A stretch of 64,000 nt of DNA from Manis javanica (Eukaryota; Chordata; Mammalia; Pholidota; Manidae), in NCBI RefSeq assembly GCF_040802235.1, contig NC_133157.1:24135501-24199500 (forward strand), given 5' to 3'. Shown in pieces: positions 1-12,819 of this stretch (the stretch's first letter is position 1; every line of letters begins with the position of its first letter). The translations under genes and the position numbers were made by a program. Below the pieces are notes generated by a model, which did no database searches, was not told where the DNA came from, and saw nothing but the letters and a program-made list of their open reading frames with translations.

Positions 1-59
1 TTATCATATAATTATCATAATAGTTTTTTCATACCACAGGCTCCTACAGGCAAATGACA

Positions 60-225
60 GGTTCTCATCACTATAGGACTATGTTCAGAACCTAACACAG
101 TACCTGGTAAAAGTAGGCACTGAAAAGATGATGATTGGATGGAAGGATGGAAGGCAGGCAGGCAGGCAGGGAGGCTGAATGGAGGAAAGGAAGAATGGAT
201 AGATGGATGGATGCATGCATGCATG
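60..225 (+). repeat. L2/MIR-like 3' tail grading into a tetranucleotide microsatellite
   Basis: A degenerate tail of the type found at L2 or MIR 3' ends (cagtacctggtaaaagtagg) runs into GGAT, GGAA and GGCA repeats with a short ATGC run at the end (about 134-225). The tetranucleotide tract probably grew from the repeat's own short-repeat tail. The 37-aa-plus reading frames here are simple-sequence frames, not genes. Confidence 0.6.
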
Positions 226-439
226 AAAAGATGGGGGATTCTATTCTTCAAATATAGTAAAATAAAAAGACCAGGAAGTTAGAGTCTAGAAAATTCAAGT
301 GCAAGTTCTACAATGCACTAGAAAGCTCAAAGGGCTAAAAACCAAGGCATTTAATCTCAAGAGATGGACTCACAAAGAACAAACACCTGAATTTCTAGTT
401 ATTGTACAATTGGATTAGAGAACACATGTGAACATATTT

Positions 440-700
440 TTGTAGAAAGCAGCCACCCTCCAACTAGGACCGTGGCAAAGGATGGGTCCCAAAAATCTGG
501 CAGGGCTGGATTCGGAGTCTGGGTTCACCACTGTCAGCAGTTTGACCTTGAGCAAGTCCATAAACTCTCTGCACTTGCTTCCTCATTTGAGTCACAGGAT
601 GGGAAGAGCTCCCCGCCCCCCCAGAACTATGAAGGGCTTGCGGAGGCAATGTGCACAGGTGGGTGCTGGCCACACAAGCATTCCCCTCCCCTTAGCCTCT
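440..700 (+). repeat. MIR SINE fragment
   Basis: The segment 500-600 follows the MIR core: a gggttc-type start, the phrase tttgaccttgagcaagtcc, then a cttcctcatttgag block. It is strongly diverged and its edges are approximate. Overlapping short reading frames on both strands are not supported as genes. Confidence 0.6.
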
Positions 701-1084
701 TGCCTCTGCCGCCAAGTGGCATCATTAAGTTTTGGAACTGCCAATAGAAGGTAGTTGGGTAAGAAATGTTGGTGTACCGACAAACCTGATCAAACTGTGT
801 GGCAAAGCATGACCCAACAAACAGACCTCTAGTAGGGGCTGGGGGGCCTGGGGCATGTGGGGAATTCTCACCATGTGGGTCTCACAGCTCGGCAATATGG
901 AGCACAAAGCTTTCAAAGCCAAGTTTCACAATTTTCCACCACATGTCATTTGCCTCATTGAAGCAATAACTGTGTGAATTGCTTTATATATTTCCCTTTT
1001 CCTCCCCTCCTTTGCCCTCATCATTCATCTACTTTGCCTCCTTCACAGACCCCTGCTTTGGTCTTTTTCCCTCCCAGCCTCTGA

Positions 1085-1300
1085 GGTGGCAAAGCTGTTC
1101 AGGGATTTGGGGCCAGAGTGCTGGGTTCAAATCGTGGCTGTCACCTCCCGGCTGCAGGCCCGTCCCCAGGTAGGTTCATGGGCCCAGTCCCGTTGGCATC
1201 AGGGTTCTCCTCTCTAGACTGGGGGCAGTGGCTGCTCTCCGGAGTCAGGGAGACCTTGCATCTGAGTCATTCATTCAGGAAAAAGGGGAAGTGAGAAATC
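1085..1300 (+). repeat. MIR SINE fragment
   Basis: MIR-like order is visible: gctgggttcaaatcgtggctg followed by a diverged ctcctctctagactgggg block. Old and degenerate; the edges are approximate. Confidence 0.5.
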
Positions 1301-1899
1301 CCCAGACCCAGACCAGTCCTGGATGGAAGTCAGGCTGTGGGGAAAGCCCTATCCTGCAAACGCCTATAGAAACATCCTGATATTTTATGACCCTCTGGCG
1401 CCTTCCTCCAGGGCTACGAGGCTGATTTGGCTGCAAAGGCCAGCGGCCCTCCTCTTGCTGGCTCCGTGGCTCTCCGTCTCTCTGTCTGCCTGCCTGTTTG
1501 GCCAGAGCTGGTCACAGGTCAGCTGTAGAGGAAGAGACACTCTTTTCTCAGAAAGATTTCCCCAAACCCCTAACTCAATTCAACCCAAATGCTGGGGAAG
1601 CATGTAATTAGGAAGCGCTCTGACACTGTTGGAGCAGGAGGGAGGCTTTTGATGGGGACCTTCTTAAGCCAACGAAGTGCAGCGTCATAGGAGGGTGGCC
1701 AACTGCCCACTCACACTGGGTGAGCCCTCCAAGTCCCAGGGCAGCTCCCAGGGTACCCAGCCTGCCCCACACTGGTGCTCCTGCCCCTGCAGCTCTTCTC
1801 AGGGGGAAGAAGCAGGAACCATTGCATGGCCCTGAGCGGCTGGCTGAGAGCCGGACCCTGCTCTGTGCAGCTCGGTCCTTGGCACACGACATGCTGGGC

Positions 1900-2045
1900 C
1901 CTTCACAGGCACCCTCATGTCACCTCTCCCCTGTAAGGTGGACCCTGTTGGGCCCATTTTACAGGTGAAGAAACTAAGGCTCAGGGAGATGTGAAGTACC
2001 CAAGTGAGCTTGGCCGGACCACAGCAGACCCCAGTTTGAAGTGCA
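1900..2045 (-). repeat. MIR SINE fragment, reverse orientation
   Basis: The segment contains the reverse complement of the MIR core: cccattttacaggtgaag, actaaggctcagggagatg and a diverged aagtacccaagt block. This is the usual minus-strand MIR signature. Confidence 0.75.
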
Positions 2046-2049
2046 TGTC

Positions 2050-3160
2050 TGGCTGACTTCCTATCCAGGGGCCTTTCCGCAGCCCAAGAGCTGTCAGACA
2101 CCCATCTCCCTGATCTGTAATTTTTCAGTCCTTCTCCACCTGCTTCCAGTGTTCTAGACCCAGCCTGAAGGGGCAAATGGAAGAAAGAGCAAGGTGTCAA
2201 GCACAGAATACACGGCTAGGGGGTGAGTGGGGCCACCCTTCTGCAGTCATGGGGAGGGGACACCCAGCCTTCCCGATGGTAGAACCGACCAGGGCTCTAA
2301 GGAGTCATCCGAGAGCAGAACAGGGCATATAAGCTGTCCTGTCAATGCCTGAAATACCTGTTAAGTTCCATAGTTCAGCAGTTGTCATTTGATGAAGCCT
2401 TGGCCCCAGGAACTACCCTTCCCACGTACAACTTGGGCCAAAAAAGTGCTACTCTGAGGATACACTTCCAGCAGTGAAAAAAAATGAGCAAATGTGGCTT
2501 TGGACCTGTAGGCCAAATGCTGGTGTTAAATAATAGGCAGGGGGAAAATGAAATAATTTATTAGGAAGTCCATCAGTAAAACCAGAACTGCAGTTTCTCA
2601 CCATGCAGAGTAAATGTGTAATTTCTCCCCATTTCTCTGTACGTAAGGGGCTAGTGATATCAGCAAAATAATTTACGGCCCAGTGTGCCCCACTGTAAAT
2701 GGCTGCTGTGTTTACTGGCTATAAAAACGTCTCTGAACACATTGGCCTTCAGCAGGTGAGCCCTTGAGTTTATAGCACGGAAGAATTGTTTTACTGCTCC
2801 AGCACAGGGAACAGTTACGCTGCACACCTGTTGGGGGGTGAGAGGCGGGACGTCAAGCCCTCTGGCATTTCTGGAGAATGAAACCCTCAGAAGAGCAAAG
2901 TGCCCCCACTGTGAGTCAAGCAGATAAAACACACCACCAAATGCCCAGCCAGAGCCGGGTCTGTGGTAGGTATCCGAGTCCAGGATGGGCCACTACAGGC
3001 CTTGGCTAAGGGCTGCAGCCTGGAGGATGCTGTTGGCATGGGAGAATCCTGTTTAAGGTCAAAAGGCTGAGGTCTAAGGCAAGTCCTGAGGGAATGCCAA
3101 GGACCAACCTGAATAAACTGGCAAATCTGAGGGGCAGGAGCAAAAGACAAAGATCCAGGG
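2050..3160. other. No gene seen; unique or unrecognised sequence
   Basis: I see no gene, no tRNA-like fold and no repeat I can name with confidence in this stretch. The minus-strand frame at 2887-3480 spans the junction into the neighbouring LTR-like repeat and has no recognisable domain. Confidence 0.5.
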
Positions 3161-3165
3161 TGGTG

Positions 3166-3684
3166 TGTTAAGGTCTCCAGAGAAACAGAAACATTAGGAT
3201 ATTTGTACATATATATATAAGAGAAAATACAGCATAGAAATTGGCTCACATTGTTAGGGAGACAGAGAAATCCCACCACCTGCCATCTGCAAACTGAATA
3301 ACCAGGAAAGCCAGTGGTGTAACTCAGTCCAAATCCAAAGGTCTGAGAACTGGAGGCCAATAGCATACATTCCTGTCTACATTCAATGCCTGAGACCAAG
3401 GAGTGCTGATGTCCGAGGGCAGGAGAAGATGGGTGATGCCTTAGCTTGAGCAGAGTGTGAGAGAATTTGTTGTTCTCCATCCTTTTGTTCTATCCAGGCC
3501 CCCAGAGGACTGGGAAATGCCTGCCCACATTGGTAACAGCCATCTTTGCCACTCAATCTGCCTTTTCAAATGCTTGCCTCCTCTGGGAACACCCTCATCC
3601 TCAGAGACACACCAGAAATGTTTTACCAGCTATCTGGGCATCCTTTAGCACAGTTAAGTTGACACCTCAAATTAACCACTACCA
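3166..3684 (+). repeat. Interspersed repeat, probable solo LTR (family not certain)
   Basis: It begins TGTTAAGGTCTCCAGAGAAAC and ends in a block like gttgacac..attaaccactacca, a common mammalian repeat with TG...CA-like ends. Internal blocks such as ggctcacattgttaggg, gagggcaggagaag and ccagctatctgggcatcc follow the same consensus in order. About 519 bp. I did not see a convincing target-site duplication. The 197-codon minus-strand frame over it is not a gene. Confidence 0.6.
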
Positions 3685-3689
3685 ATGGG

Positions 3690-4590
3690 AAGTAGAGTCA
3701 AAGGCCAGATCTCAAACAAATCTAGAACAGACACAAAGCAAGAAATGTTCATGAAGCAAAGAAGCAAAGCATGCTGGCTGCCAGCTGAGGTATGGGTAAA
3801 CTGGGCTGGCTGAAAGCAACAGGTTTCATAACTAACAATGCCCTTTCTCCTTCATCCTTCAACTTGCTCTGGGAAGGTACTTCTTTTCCCATCAATGCAT
3901 TAGCATGGAGATTTCAGAGAGGCCCCAATGCAGGGCTCACTTCCACAAAAGCCAATACCAAACTGTACATGAGGATGACTATACCACCCTCAGAGAGGCA
4001 TACATATTCTGTGAAAGCTCAGGTGACATGGGATAAAACCTCTAGAGTTTTGAACCACATTATCAGGCCCAGACCTTTTGAGAACAGACTGATGTGTAAA
4101 AAGAATAAAGAACAGCCAGCTAATAAGCATGCCTGGGGGTTCTGAGCCCTTAAAGGCAATGATGAAATCAAGAACTGTGAGTAGTCTGTTCACATGAAGC
4201 GTGGAGCCTGGGAGAAGGCTTCACACACAGCCAGCACCCTGGCCAAAGGAGGAAGAGTCGGATGGGCCGGCCTGCAGTTGCCCAATACCCTGGGCCCCTG
4301 GGGAGAAACAGGGAGGAAGCAAGCCATTGTGTCCAGACCAAGTTAGAAACCTAGTGATTTCCATTCCTGGTGTTTTTAATTCTGTGCCTTTGAAGGTCAT
4401 TTTCATTTTTTAATTAAAAAAATATTACTGTTGATGATCTGCCAGTGCTTCACATATACAATCATCACTGAAAGCCAGTGGCCCCCACCTTTTTTGTACA
4501 TAAACAGGCAGAAGAATCTCTGAGAAGACCTGAAGCTTGGAGGGAGATCCTCCATTCCCACCCCTGTTCCCCCCAGTGCACACATCACAT
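3690..4590. other. No gene seen
   Basis: This stretch lies between a probable LTR and a CA microsatellite. The 117-codon plus-strand frame at 3792-4145 has no recognisable domain, signal peptide or splice-site context, and I treat it as chance. Confidence 0.5.
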
Positions 4591-4591
4591 G

Positions 4592-4595
4592 TGTG

Positions 4596-4637
<42 letters not shown>
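4592..4637. repeat. (CA)n microsatellite
   Basis: A short GT/GC run passes into about 17-18 CA dinucleotides. The GTGTGTGCGCGCACACAC start is self-complementary, so the tract could form a hairpin. Cysteine/valine-rich frames reading across it are artefacts. Confidence 0.95.
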
Positions 4638-4638
<1 letters not shown>

Positions 4639-4925
4639 GTGACTCCTCAAGCAAGACTTGTCCACCACCAGAACCCAACCTCTAGCGCTGGCACTGGTGG
4701 TACAGCTGCTTAATGAGTTTTTGGTAAATGAACTGATCAGTAAATGAGCTAGAAAACAGAAACATAAGGAAGAGAAAGAAGAAAGGGTTTAAAGAAGATG
4801 TGGCTTGGAATCCTACACCCAGAGAGCTCAGAGATCTATTGGCAATGGCAAGACCTGATATTTGGGTTTCAGATTACAAAGCCCCTCCGAGTCCCCCATC
4901 ACTTCTGATTATCACCACCCCCACC

Positions 4926-4952
4926 AACACACACACACACACACACACACCA
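4926..4952. repeat. (AC)n microsatellite
   Basis: About 13 AC units lie only 290 bp from the preceding CA tract. Confidence 0.95.
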
Positions 4953-5184
4953 GGAAGCAAGGATCTCTGTGCTGAAGTTAGAAGGAAACAAAGCCCAGAA
5001 AGGTCTGCTGGATTGCCAAGATTTTAAAAAATAAATAAATAAAGCAGAGCTATGAAATGAAACTTTTGATATCAAAGCTTCACCTCTGGTGGCTCTATGA
5101 GTTTGAGGCCTCAGGTCTAAATCTACACTATTTAAGTCAGTGACTCCAGCACAATCCAGAAGACTAGAGAAACTAACACCATGC

Positions 5185-5550
5185 ATTCATTCCTTTACTC
5201 AGCACATGTGTGTTGGACACCTGTTAGGTCCCAGGCGTCTGAGGAGCTAGAGACATGACAAGAAACAGTACACAGTCCGTCTCCTCCCCGGGCTGATGTC
5301 CTGCTGGGAGAGATGGAGACAAAAAGATTGACAAGATAATCCTATACTGTGAGAAGTGCTGTGAAAGAGAGAAACAAGGTGACAATGTGGAAAATAACTG
5401 GGGGAGTTCATGGGGATGGGCAGCCAGAGAAGTTTCTGAGAAAGAGTCATATGAAACCCGGGCTAATGGAACAGAATGATCCAGTTTTTTGGGGAGCATT
5501 CATGTGCCAAGGGTTGGAGGTGGCAAAGAGCTAGAAGGCTCCTGGATGAG
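5185..5550 (+). repeat. Ancient mammalian interspersed repeat (family not named)
   Basis: It starts with a motif of the type cattcattcctttactcagc..ttggacacctgttaggtcccagg and continues with gacatgacaagaaacag and ggagagatggagac. These match the common old repeat whose consensus reads like 'attcattcaacaaatatttattgagcacc'. I am not certain which family name applies. Confidence 0.55.
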
Positions 5551-6379
5551 GAAGGAGGCCAATGAGTATAATGAACGAGAGAGGAGAATCTTCCCACGGA
5601 GGCAGAGGTGAATGGAGACACAGATGTAGCTGTAGACATAGATCATTTCACCTTGGCCCGTCCAGCATCCCACCTCCTTCTTCCGATGTCAGAACACCAT
5701 TTCTCTTTGAACAATCACCCTCCCACTATTTTCATCCCATCAGGTTTGGATGGTGCTGACACTCCCCAGCACCAGAAATGGGCACCTAATCCATGTTTGG
5801 ATAATCACTCCCTGCCTTGGTCTGTCCCCCAGCAATCCAACCAACTCAGCCACCCACCCCACCACCCGACCACCATGTAACTCTACCAGGCGTAAATAAG
5901 ACTCCAGCCAGAACTCTTGGTACAGACATAAGGGTGAGCTGCTGTTGGTGACCCTCTTACACAACCAAGGGGAGAACACACCTCAGAATAAAGCCAGCCC
6001 TAAGGCAGAGCTGAGGATGTCCTGCAGCCACTGCTTGAGCCCTGGGATCCAGCTGCACCTGGCTTTTCATCTATATGAGCCACTAATTGGTTTTTGTGTT
6101 TTTTTAGCTCAGCCAAGTTTGAGAAGGAGTTTCTATAACTTGAAACTCATGCATGACCCACACTTACATGTCATGCTTGCTGCTGAGTGGCAAATGGATG
6201 GAGGAGAGACAGAAGGAAAAGAGAAACCTGTAAGAAGGCTACAGCAGCAGTCAGGCGAGCAGGCTTGCAGAGTGCTGCCGAACAGGATCCAGATTTTGGG
6301 GAGCAAAGGATTATACTGAAAGGTGTGGCCATCTGTGTCCTGTATGCCGCATGTATCAGGCTCCCTTGATACGTGGAGG

Positions 6380-6705
6380 CACCGCATTTTGCACGAACTC
6401 CGTCCCTCTGCCTGGGCCACTCTCATTCTCTGGGTCTCACCTCAGATGAGCCTTCCTCAGAGTGGCTCCCAGGAAATCTGTCTAGGTGGACTCCCCCAGT
6501 TATCCTCTATGCTATCACTTGCTTATCCTTCATAGCATTATCACAATCCATAATTACTTACTTATTTGTCCCTTTGGTCTCTGTCTCCCCACAGGGGAAT
6601 GTACACTTCGGGAGCACAGGGACTGGGTCTATTCCTATCACAGTTGTCTCTGTAGTCCCTAAACACAGCCTGGAACACAACAGTGCTCAATAAATACATG
6701 CTGAC
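6380..6705 (+). repeat. LINE2 (L2) 3' fragment
   Basis: It shows the L2 3' order: agccttcctcagagtgg, a tatttgtccctttggtctctgtctcccc block, a cgggagcacagggactgggtc block, then cagtgctcaataaatacatgctg. The end is the usual L2 tail. Confidence 0.85.
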
Positions 6706-7349
6706 TCCCCTTTGGCCCAATAACCCCTCTCCTGACAATTATTTCAAAAAGGCAACTCAAAAGAAGTATTTTTAATCATACAGACACATGTAGTCATTAT
6801 AAATAAAATGTCCAAAAATAGAGGTCTTTAAATGAATAGCAATATGTCCACAAGGTAGCTACTGCAGTCTGAGAAAATTACAGCTACAAAGATTTAGAAA
6901 AATGTCCCCAAATAATACCAAGTCATGAAGGAAGGATAAAACATCATATGGATTTCACCCATATTTAACAATGAATATGTACTTGTAATCAAAATCTAAA
7001 ACACACATAGATAAATACAGGAAGGGAGGGTGCAAAAATAAACAGGTGTTTGGAAGGCGTATGGATCAGATTATTTTTTATAGTACTCTTTATTTCCTTA
7101 CATGTGGATGTAATGAGAAATAGGCAGCACGGAGTTGTACAAAATGACCAGATTGAGAACAAAATGCTAGAGAACCTTGGGCTGTAGCAGGAAGGCTGAT
7201 GTCATAGAGCCGCTGTGAAGTTTAAACGAGATCCTGGATTTTAAATGCCCAGGACAGGTCCAGCATAAATGTTTGTTCCATAAAATATAATAATAACAAC
7301 TACTACTACAATAAAAGCATGATGCTGGGAAACATCATATTCTGCAGAT

Positions 7350-7545
7350 AAGAGAATGAGCCCCACTACTACCCATGTGACTTTGGAGAAAATATTTAAT
7401 GTCCTTAAGCCTCAGTTTCCCCATATGCAAAAAGAGATGAGAGTATCTTCCTTCCAGAGTTCTTGTGAAGTTTCCCTGAAAATAGGAAGCACTCACAAGG
7501 TATCAGCATCATTATTAAGCAGGATGAGTGAGGAACAACGCTTTG
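7350..7545 (+). repeat. MIR SINE
   Basis: The MIR core is clear: catgtgactttggagaaaat, then taagcctcagtttccccat, followed by the attcttgtgaagtt-type block and a cactcacaaggtatcagc tail. Confidence 0.85.
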
Positions 7546-8119
7546 GCGGGCCTCGTGGTATTGTCCCTCGATTCGGTTGATGCCGACTATTCCTTTATTG
7601 CAGCTGACTGAATGCAAGGTAAGGGGCATCATCGGGCAAAAACAAGTGTAGAAAGAAATGAATCGTGATCCTTCAAGAGAGGGGAATTTTTTTATTACTC
7701 CTATGTCACATCAAAAGGATACTTAATTATTCTAAAATGGTTTGCAACCACTTACTGGCTACTAGCTGGGTCCTGTGTCAGGGAAGCCTAAGGCACCTCC
7801 ATCCTCTTCTGAAGGCCTGCTGTAAGGGTAAATTGAAGTAGCGAATGAAGTCTGAGCTCCAGGGTAAAGGGAAGTAGCAAACGAGCTCTGTGACCACGAG
7901 GAGCTGTCTCTCAAGTTACCAAGAAGAGTCAGGAACAAGCGAAGGAGCAGAAGACTCTATACCCAGTACAGCACTGTTATGCAGCAAACAGAGGATCAGA
8001 CAGCTATCTTAATCCACCTCCGCTTCTGATGATTCATCCCTCTCAGTGTCACTTACATCTGTCTCCTGCTTCTCATCTCCTCACCCAAGCACATTAAAAA
8101 TGGGCCCTAGGCAGCCCCT

Positions 8120-8345
8120 TCCCCTTCGCGGGGAACAGGTTTATAGTCAAACTGCATCTGCATTTAAATTTTAGCTCTACCTCTTCCTAGCTGTGTGACT
8201 TTGGGCAAGTTAAATAATCTCCGGCTATTTCCTGTGGCTCTTACAGGGTTAAATGAGATTTGGGGATGGTGCTTAGCACAAGGCCTGCAACACAAAGTCT
8301 TCAAAAAGTGGAAGTTGTGGTGGTGGTTGTTATTATTATTACAAA
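8120..8345 (+). repeat. MIR SINE
   Basis: A nearly complete MIR: ctctacctcttcctagctg, tgtgactttgggcaagttaa, cttacagggttaaatgag and a gtgcttagcacaaggcctg tail ending in an ATT-rich run. Confidence 0.9.
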
Positions 8346-8384
8346 GAGTAGAGAGGGATTTCAGAAGCCAGTTAGGAAATGATT

Positions 8385-8432
8385 TTTAAAAATAAGAAAA
8401 AGAAGGAAAGGAAGGGAGAGAGGGAGGAATTT
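8385..8432. repeat. Purine-rich low-complexity tract
   Basis: An almost pure A/G run just downstream of the MIR copy. Confidence 0.85.
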
Positions 8433-8439
8433 GACCTTG

Positions 8440-8840
8440 TGCATGCCAGCATAAAACTCTCCACTGCTTCTTTTCAGTTACAGAATGAAGTCCATCGTCT
8501 AGACACATCCATGCAAAGTCCTCCAGTGTGACCTGAGCCTCTCTCCCAGCCTCCCTCTTATTATTCTTACCACTTGGACATCCTGGCTTCACTCACACTG
8601 AACCCCTGCCTGACCCCCACCCCCCAGATCATCATGACCTCTCACGGCTGGGCTAAGAGCCCCATCTCCATGTCTGCAGCCCCTGTGTATCTCGTTAGGA
8701 TACGGAGCTTTCAGGGTACCTCTGTCAGTCTCCCCCACTGATTCATGAGTCCCAGGCAGACTAGCGTTGGATTCGTTTTGGTGTCTCTAGCACCTCTAGG
8801 CCCAGCTCAACAACCATGTGTTGCATTGGATGGAAATATA
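8440..8840 (+). repeat. LINE2 (L2) 3' fragment
   Basis: It contains gttacagaatgaagtccatc, a gtcctccagtgtgacctgagcc block and a diverged tail region (gattcatgagtcccagg). This order fits the 3' half of L2. Confidence 0.65.
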
Positions 8841-9289
8841 ATAAACTGTTTGTCATATGGTAGAAACAGTACTGGGAAAAGGTACAAAGAAGGGTGTGAG
8901 CAGTTGTCAAGAGGCCTACAGCATGGGCTCTGCACTTACCGAGAAGCCCTGCTTATTGCAACCAGCCCCAACCCTATCCTGAAGGGTGAGTCCAGTCGCC
9001 TGCCTTTAGCCCCCATGGTGCCCCTGCAATGAGCATATACACACCTCAGGCCATCTCTCTGCCTCAAGTTTCCTCACCTGAGCTTGAGGGAAAACAGAAT
9101 GAACATGTTTGCCCACAGCCAAAAATGACCATCTCCCATGCCTCCAATCTCTTCTCTCTTCCTCCCTATTCAACCATTCTTTCTGAGTCTCCACAAGCAG
9201 GGATGGTGGGGAGGGAGGACATTTCTTTCTCTGATAAGCAAAAACACAAATTCCAAAGGGGTGGAAACAAAGACCCACGTCCTAGGACT

Positions 9290-10510
9290 CACTGCTGTCC
9301 AAGTGATGCTAGCAGGTCATTCGTTATATAAAGACAGATTTATTCTCCTAGGCCACAGCTTCACTTTCTCCAGAAATCACAAGATGAAGACTTCTAGGCC
9401 AAAGCCTCAGGGGCTTCATATGATATCCCTGTCCTGCAAAGTCCTGAAGATCATATTTATTTACTCTCTTCTACAATGCTCTGCAGGTAGGACACAGGAA
9501 CCAGTGGAAGTACACGGGACATGAACGGAAGAACTGACAATTACTCCTGCTATCACTAGGGTAGATCATAACGCTGCACAGATACACAACTGACAACAAT
9601 TAACCACTCTATATGGACAATCTGAGACTCAGATATGTCATCTATGACTAACTAGTCCATATCTCAAATGTGAATATTTATAATTTTTTAACTACATAAA
9701 AAAAACATGTGGCTATTACATTTCCCACTGTGATGCTCTTGCTGGCCAAGAGCCTCCTATACATAATGTACCTGTTATAGTAAGTCCCCAGGCTAATGAC
9801 CCAAAGTTAGGAAACCTTACTGATCTCTGAGTGGCTACACAAGGCTCATGTCTTAGGTTTCTCCCAAGCTTCTGATGACACTCAAAGGGCCATGTTACTG
9901 CCTTTTCTTATTCATGGCTTATGTCGCTAGGCTAGAATTTACCCTAACATCTATGGCTTCTGTTAAAGGGAGTATTTAAACACAGAATGAGTGAGTCCAT
10001 TTCCTCACCTGCAGGAAGAAAGCAGAGTCCATGCCAAGGAATCCTCAAACCTCACTCTGGGTACCAGAAAAGCCATTTCCTCACATTGTATCTGAGAACT
10101 GGATACAGAATGCTAGTACCATGACTAAAAATCCATTTTCCCTAATTCAGGTAACATGAAGGCTAGAGGTAGGGTGACTTCAGGGCTGATTTGACAACTT
10201 CATCAAGTATGCAGATTTTTTCCATATCCGCCAACTTTGTTTCCAGTCTGGCTCCCCTCATAGTCACAGGAGGGCTACCACAGTTCCAGGAATCACATCT
10301 GGACAGGAAAACATCTAGAAGCACAAAAGAAACTCAACCTTCTAGCTTCCCCTTTTGAAGAGTTGAAAAAACTTTTTCCACAAGCCTCCCATCAAGTCCC
10401 CTTTATATCTCTCTGGCCGCAGTAGATGACACATGTGCCCTAAAATCAAATCCATGGCTGACAAGGAAAAATGGAATTTCTGTAACTAGTTAAACTAATC
10501 ACAAATCACT
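9290..10510. other. No gene seen; moderately AT-rich unique sequence
   Basis: About 1.2 kb with no reading frame above roughly 130 codons and no repeat family I can assign. Plus-strand frames around 9029-9524 have no recognisable domain. Some of it may be very old unclassified repeat. Confidence 0.5.
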
Positions 10511-10929
10511 CTTACCTGAAGATGGAGACACCTCCATGACCAAACTGAGATCCATTAGCAGAGAAGAAAGGCAAACTAGGCTTGGGCAGGCAACTAGCAG
10601 CAGCCACACAATGTGGCTCCCCATCAACAGGAACCTTCCGGGGTTCTACGCTGTCTGTCCCAGAGGTCCCATCAGGCTGAGAGGCTGTGGAAGAGAAGGG
10701 CTTTGGCACCTGGGTCAACCATGGTGTTTGCCTCTGGCTCTCCTTGGGGCCTCAGCAAAGTGTGTGGGGGAGGTGCTGACATGATGATTTATGGCACCAC
10801 TGCCCCCATGGGTTATTTACCCACCTATGCCACTTCCTGAGGCTTCCAAATCCCAGAGGATATGAGAGGACAGAAATATGGTCAAGGTCCAAGGGCAAAA
10901 GGAGCCACTTTATTGGGTGCCTACTAGAG

Positions 10930-11110
10930 ACAGGTATTTTTTTACACACTAGATCAATCAGTTCTCACGTAACTGTCAGATAAGTAGCACTGGCACTCGG
11001 TCACAAAGGAAGAAGCTGAGGCATAATCAAACACTTGCCCAACATCCCACAGCTAGGAAGCGGCAGAGCCGAGACTCAAGCTCAAAGGTGCCTGACTCTG
11101 GAGCCTGCAG
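10930..11110 (-). repeat. MIR SINE, reverse orientation
   Basis: The minus-strand MIR signature is present: aggaagaagctgaggcataa, cacttgcccaacatcccacag, ctaggaagcggcagagccg and agactcaagctcaaaggtgcc. Confidence 0.9.
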
Positions 11111-11689
11111 CTGTCTGCAGACATGTCACCTGCCAGGGTGGAACAGAGTACCAGGCCACAAGTAATGAGGAAGAAACTCACCAGTAAACATTAAGTCAGT
11201 GTAGGAATGTAGTCAGAAAAGCTGAAGAAAGAGTTAATCATACTCAGGAAACCAGAAATCAACATATTATGACCACGTAAATAAGCATCACATGCACACG
11301 TTATAGATGAAGCCCTCTGCACTCCCCGAATTCTACTTGTGTTGCCATGATTGATTTCGTAAGACCCCTAAACCAAAGTTTGGTCCAACACTTTGATCCA
11401 TGGACCAATGCTGCTCTGCAAACCATTTGTTCTCAGTTCACCATAAATACAGAAATGAAGGCCAGAGGATAGAAATACTTTGGCATTGCCAGGACACTGA
11501 AGCACATAATCGGCAGACAGGGGCTAGGCCAGTTTGCGTGTTGCTCAACTCAGGTTGCATATGGCACAAGCTGCCTTCTAGTGTTGGTCTATGATGGGTT
11601 GGAAAATGTTTATGATACATAAATAACTATTTTTTAAAATCTTTGTACTTAATCACAGGAATCTGGAAATGCACTGCCTTAGAGTTTGC

Positions 11690-11800
11690 CTAGGTAGATA
11701 TAATTACTCCCAGTTTACAGGTGAAGAGAATGAGACTCAGGGAAACTGAGTCATCTGCCCAAGGCCAACACCATAGGTAAGAGGCAGGAAAGGAAAAACA
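11690..11800 (-). repeat. MIR SINE fragment, reverse orientation
   Basis: The segment reads cccagtttacaggtgaagag, atgagactcagggaaactga and catctgcccaaggccaacac, the reverse complement of the MIR core. Confidence 0.85.
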
Positions 11801-12440
11801 CTCATTCAGTAACTAAAATCTCTCAGCTCCTAATAACAGAAAAGAGTGTTGGCAAGAGGGAGGCTGTAAAAAGGTGGGAGGCCTGTTTTAAAAAAAAACA
11901 TTTCTCTCTACAAATGCATTGCCAAAAGCTCAGCTGGGTTAAGATGCCTCAGGTGAGAACTGTCTACACAAAGAAGCCAGGAGTGAAAGGGAGACGGATA
12001 GTTCACTCCTGACAAGGACTGGCCTTGTGCATCCTGGTTTACAGCCCAGCTTACTGACTGTCACTGCAACCTTGCTTCCACAAATCATGAAGGACTCTTC
12101 CTAAAGCCCTCCTACTCTGCCTGTAGAACTCACCAGCCCCATCACTGACTCTAGGCCCAAGCAGATGGAAAGCCCCACCTCCCCAGAGCTTGAATGTCCT
12201 ATCATGACCTCCTGCCCTTCCCCAACTGGAAAAGCCCCACTGCACGTGAAAACACTTTTGGAATAGGGTGTCCTTAGAGCCAAGACACTGGGTTTCAAGA
12301 ACCAAGCCATGGTCAAGCTCATTTGGAAAGGGGGGATGTACAGTGGAGCTGGGCAGTGGTGCCCCACAGCCTTCCCAAGACAGGAGCAGAGTAAAAGATA
12401 AGACAGGGGACTCAAAAACTATTGCCCTCAACCCCGGAGC
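11800..12440. other. No gene seen
   Basis: The 132-codon and 104-codon minus-strand frames at 12051-12449 overlap in different frames and show no known domain or exon context. I treat them as chance open frames. Confidence 0.5.
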
Positions 12441-12665
12441 CCCAAGCACTTCCTGCTCGCTTTCCCTCAGAAGCCAGTGCTCTCACCCTGGGCCTATCTG
12501 ACTCAATCTCCTTTCCCTCCCATGTTTCCACTGCTTTTTGCCACTTTACAGCCTCTGTCCCCTCACTTGCACACACTAGCCCGGGCCCCCCAGCCTCAGC
12601 TCTCCTTTGCAACTTTCCAAACACGGCACCAGCACCAACTAGCTGCATCTCTGTTCCCAAGCTAA
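12440..12665 (+). repeat. Possible L2 fragment (internal 3' part)
   Basis: C/T-rich sequence with a tttgcaactttccaaacacgg block resembles the internal part of L2 3' regions. A clearer L2 tail follows at 12,935, so the two may be pieces of one element. Weak evidence. Confidence 0.4.
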
Positions 12666-12819
12666 CTTCCTGGAAAAGGAACCTGATTGGCTGGGCTCAT
12701 CTTGCAAGTCGGGCCACTAATCAGGGGGTCACCAGCCTACCTATGAATCAGCTTTCCTGGGGCCCAAGGTTAATCTCTGGTCTCAGCAGTTGTTGCTGGG
12801 AAAGGCCACATATGTAATA

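Noticed and set aside
134..225. Possible CRISPR-like or satellite array
   Set aside because: Units are 4 bp and vary (GGAT, GGAA, GGCA, ATGC); it is a microsatellite in a mammalian genome.
2887..3480. 197-codon minus-strand frame
   Set aside because: It reads through the probable LTR at 3166-3684 in antisense; no protein domain and no exon signals.
4403..4678. Cys/Val repeat protein frames
   Set aside because: Translation of the CA microsatellite, which gives CV repeats in any window.
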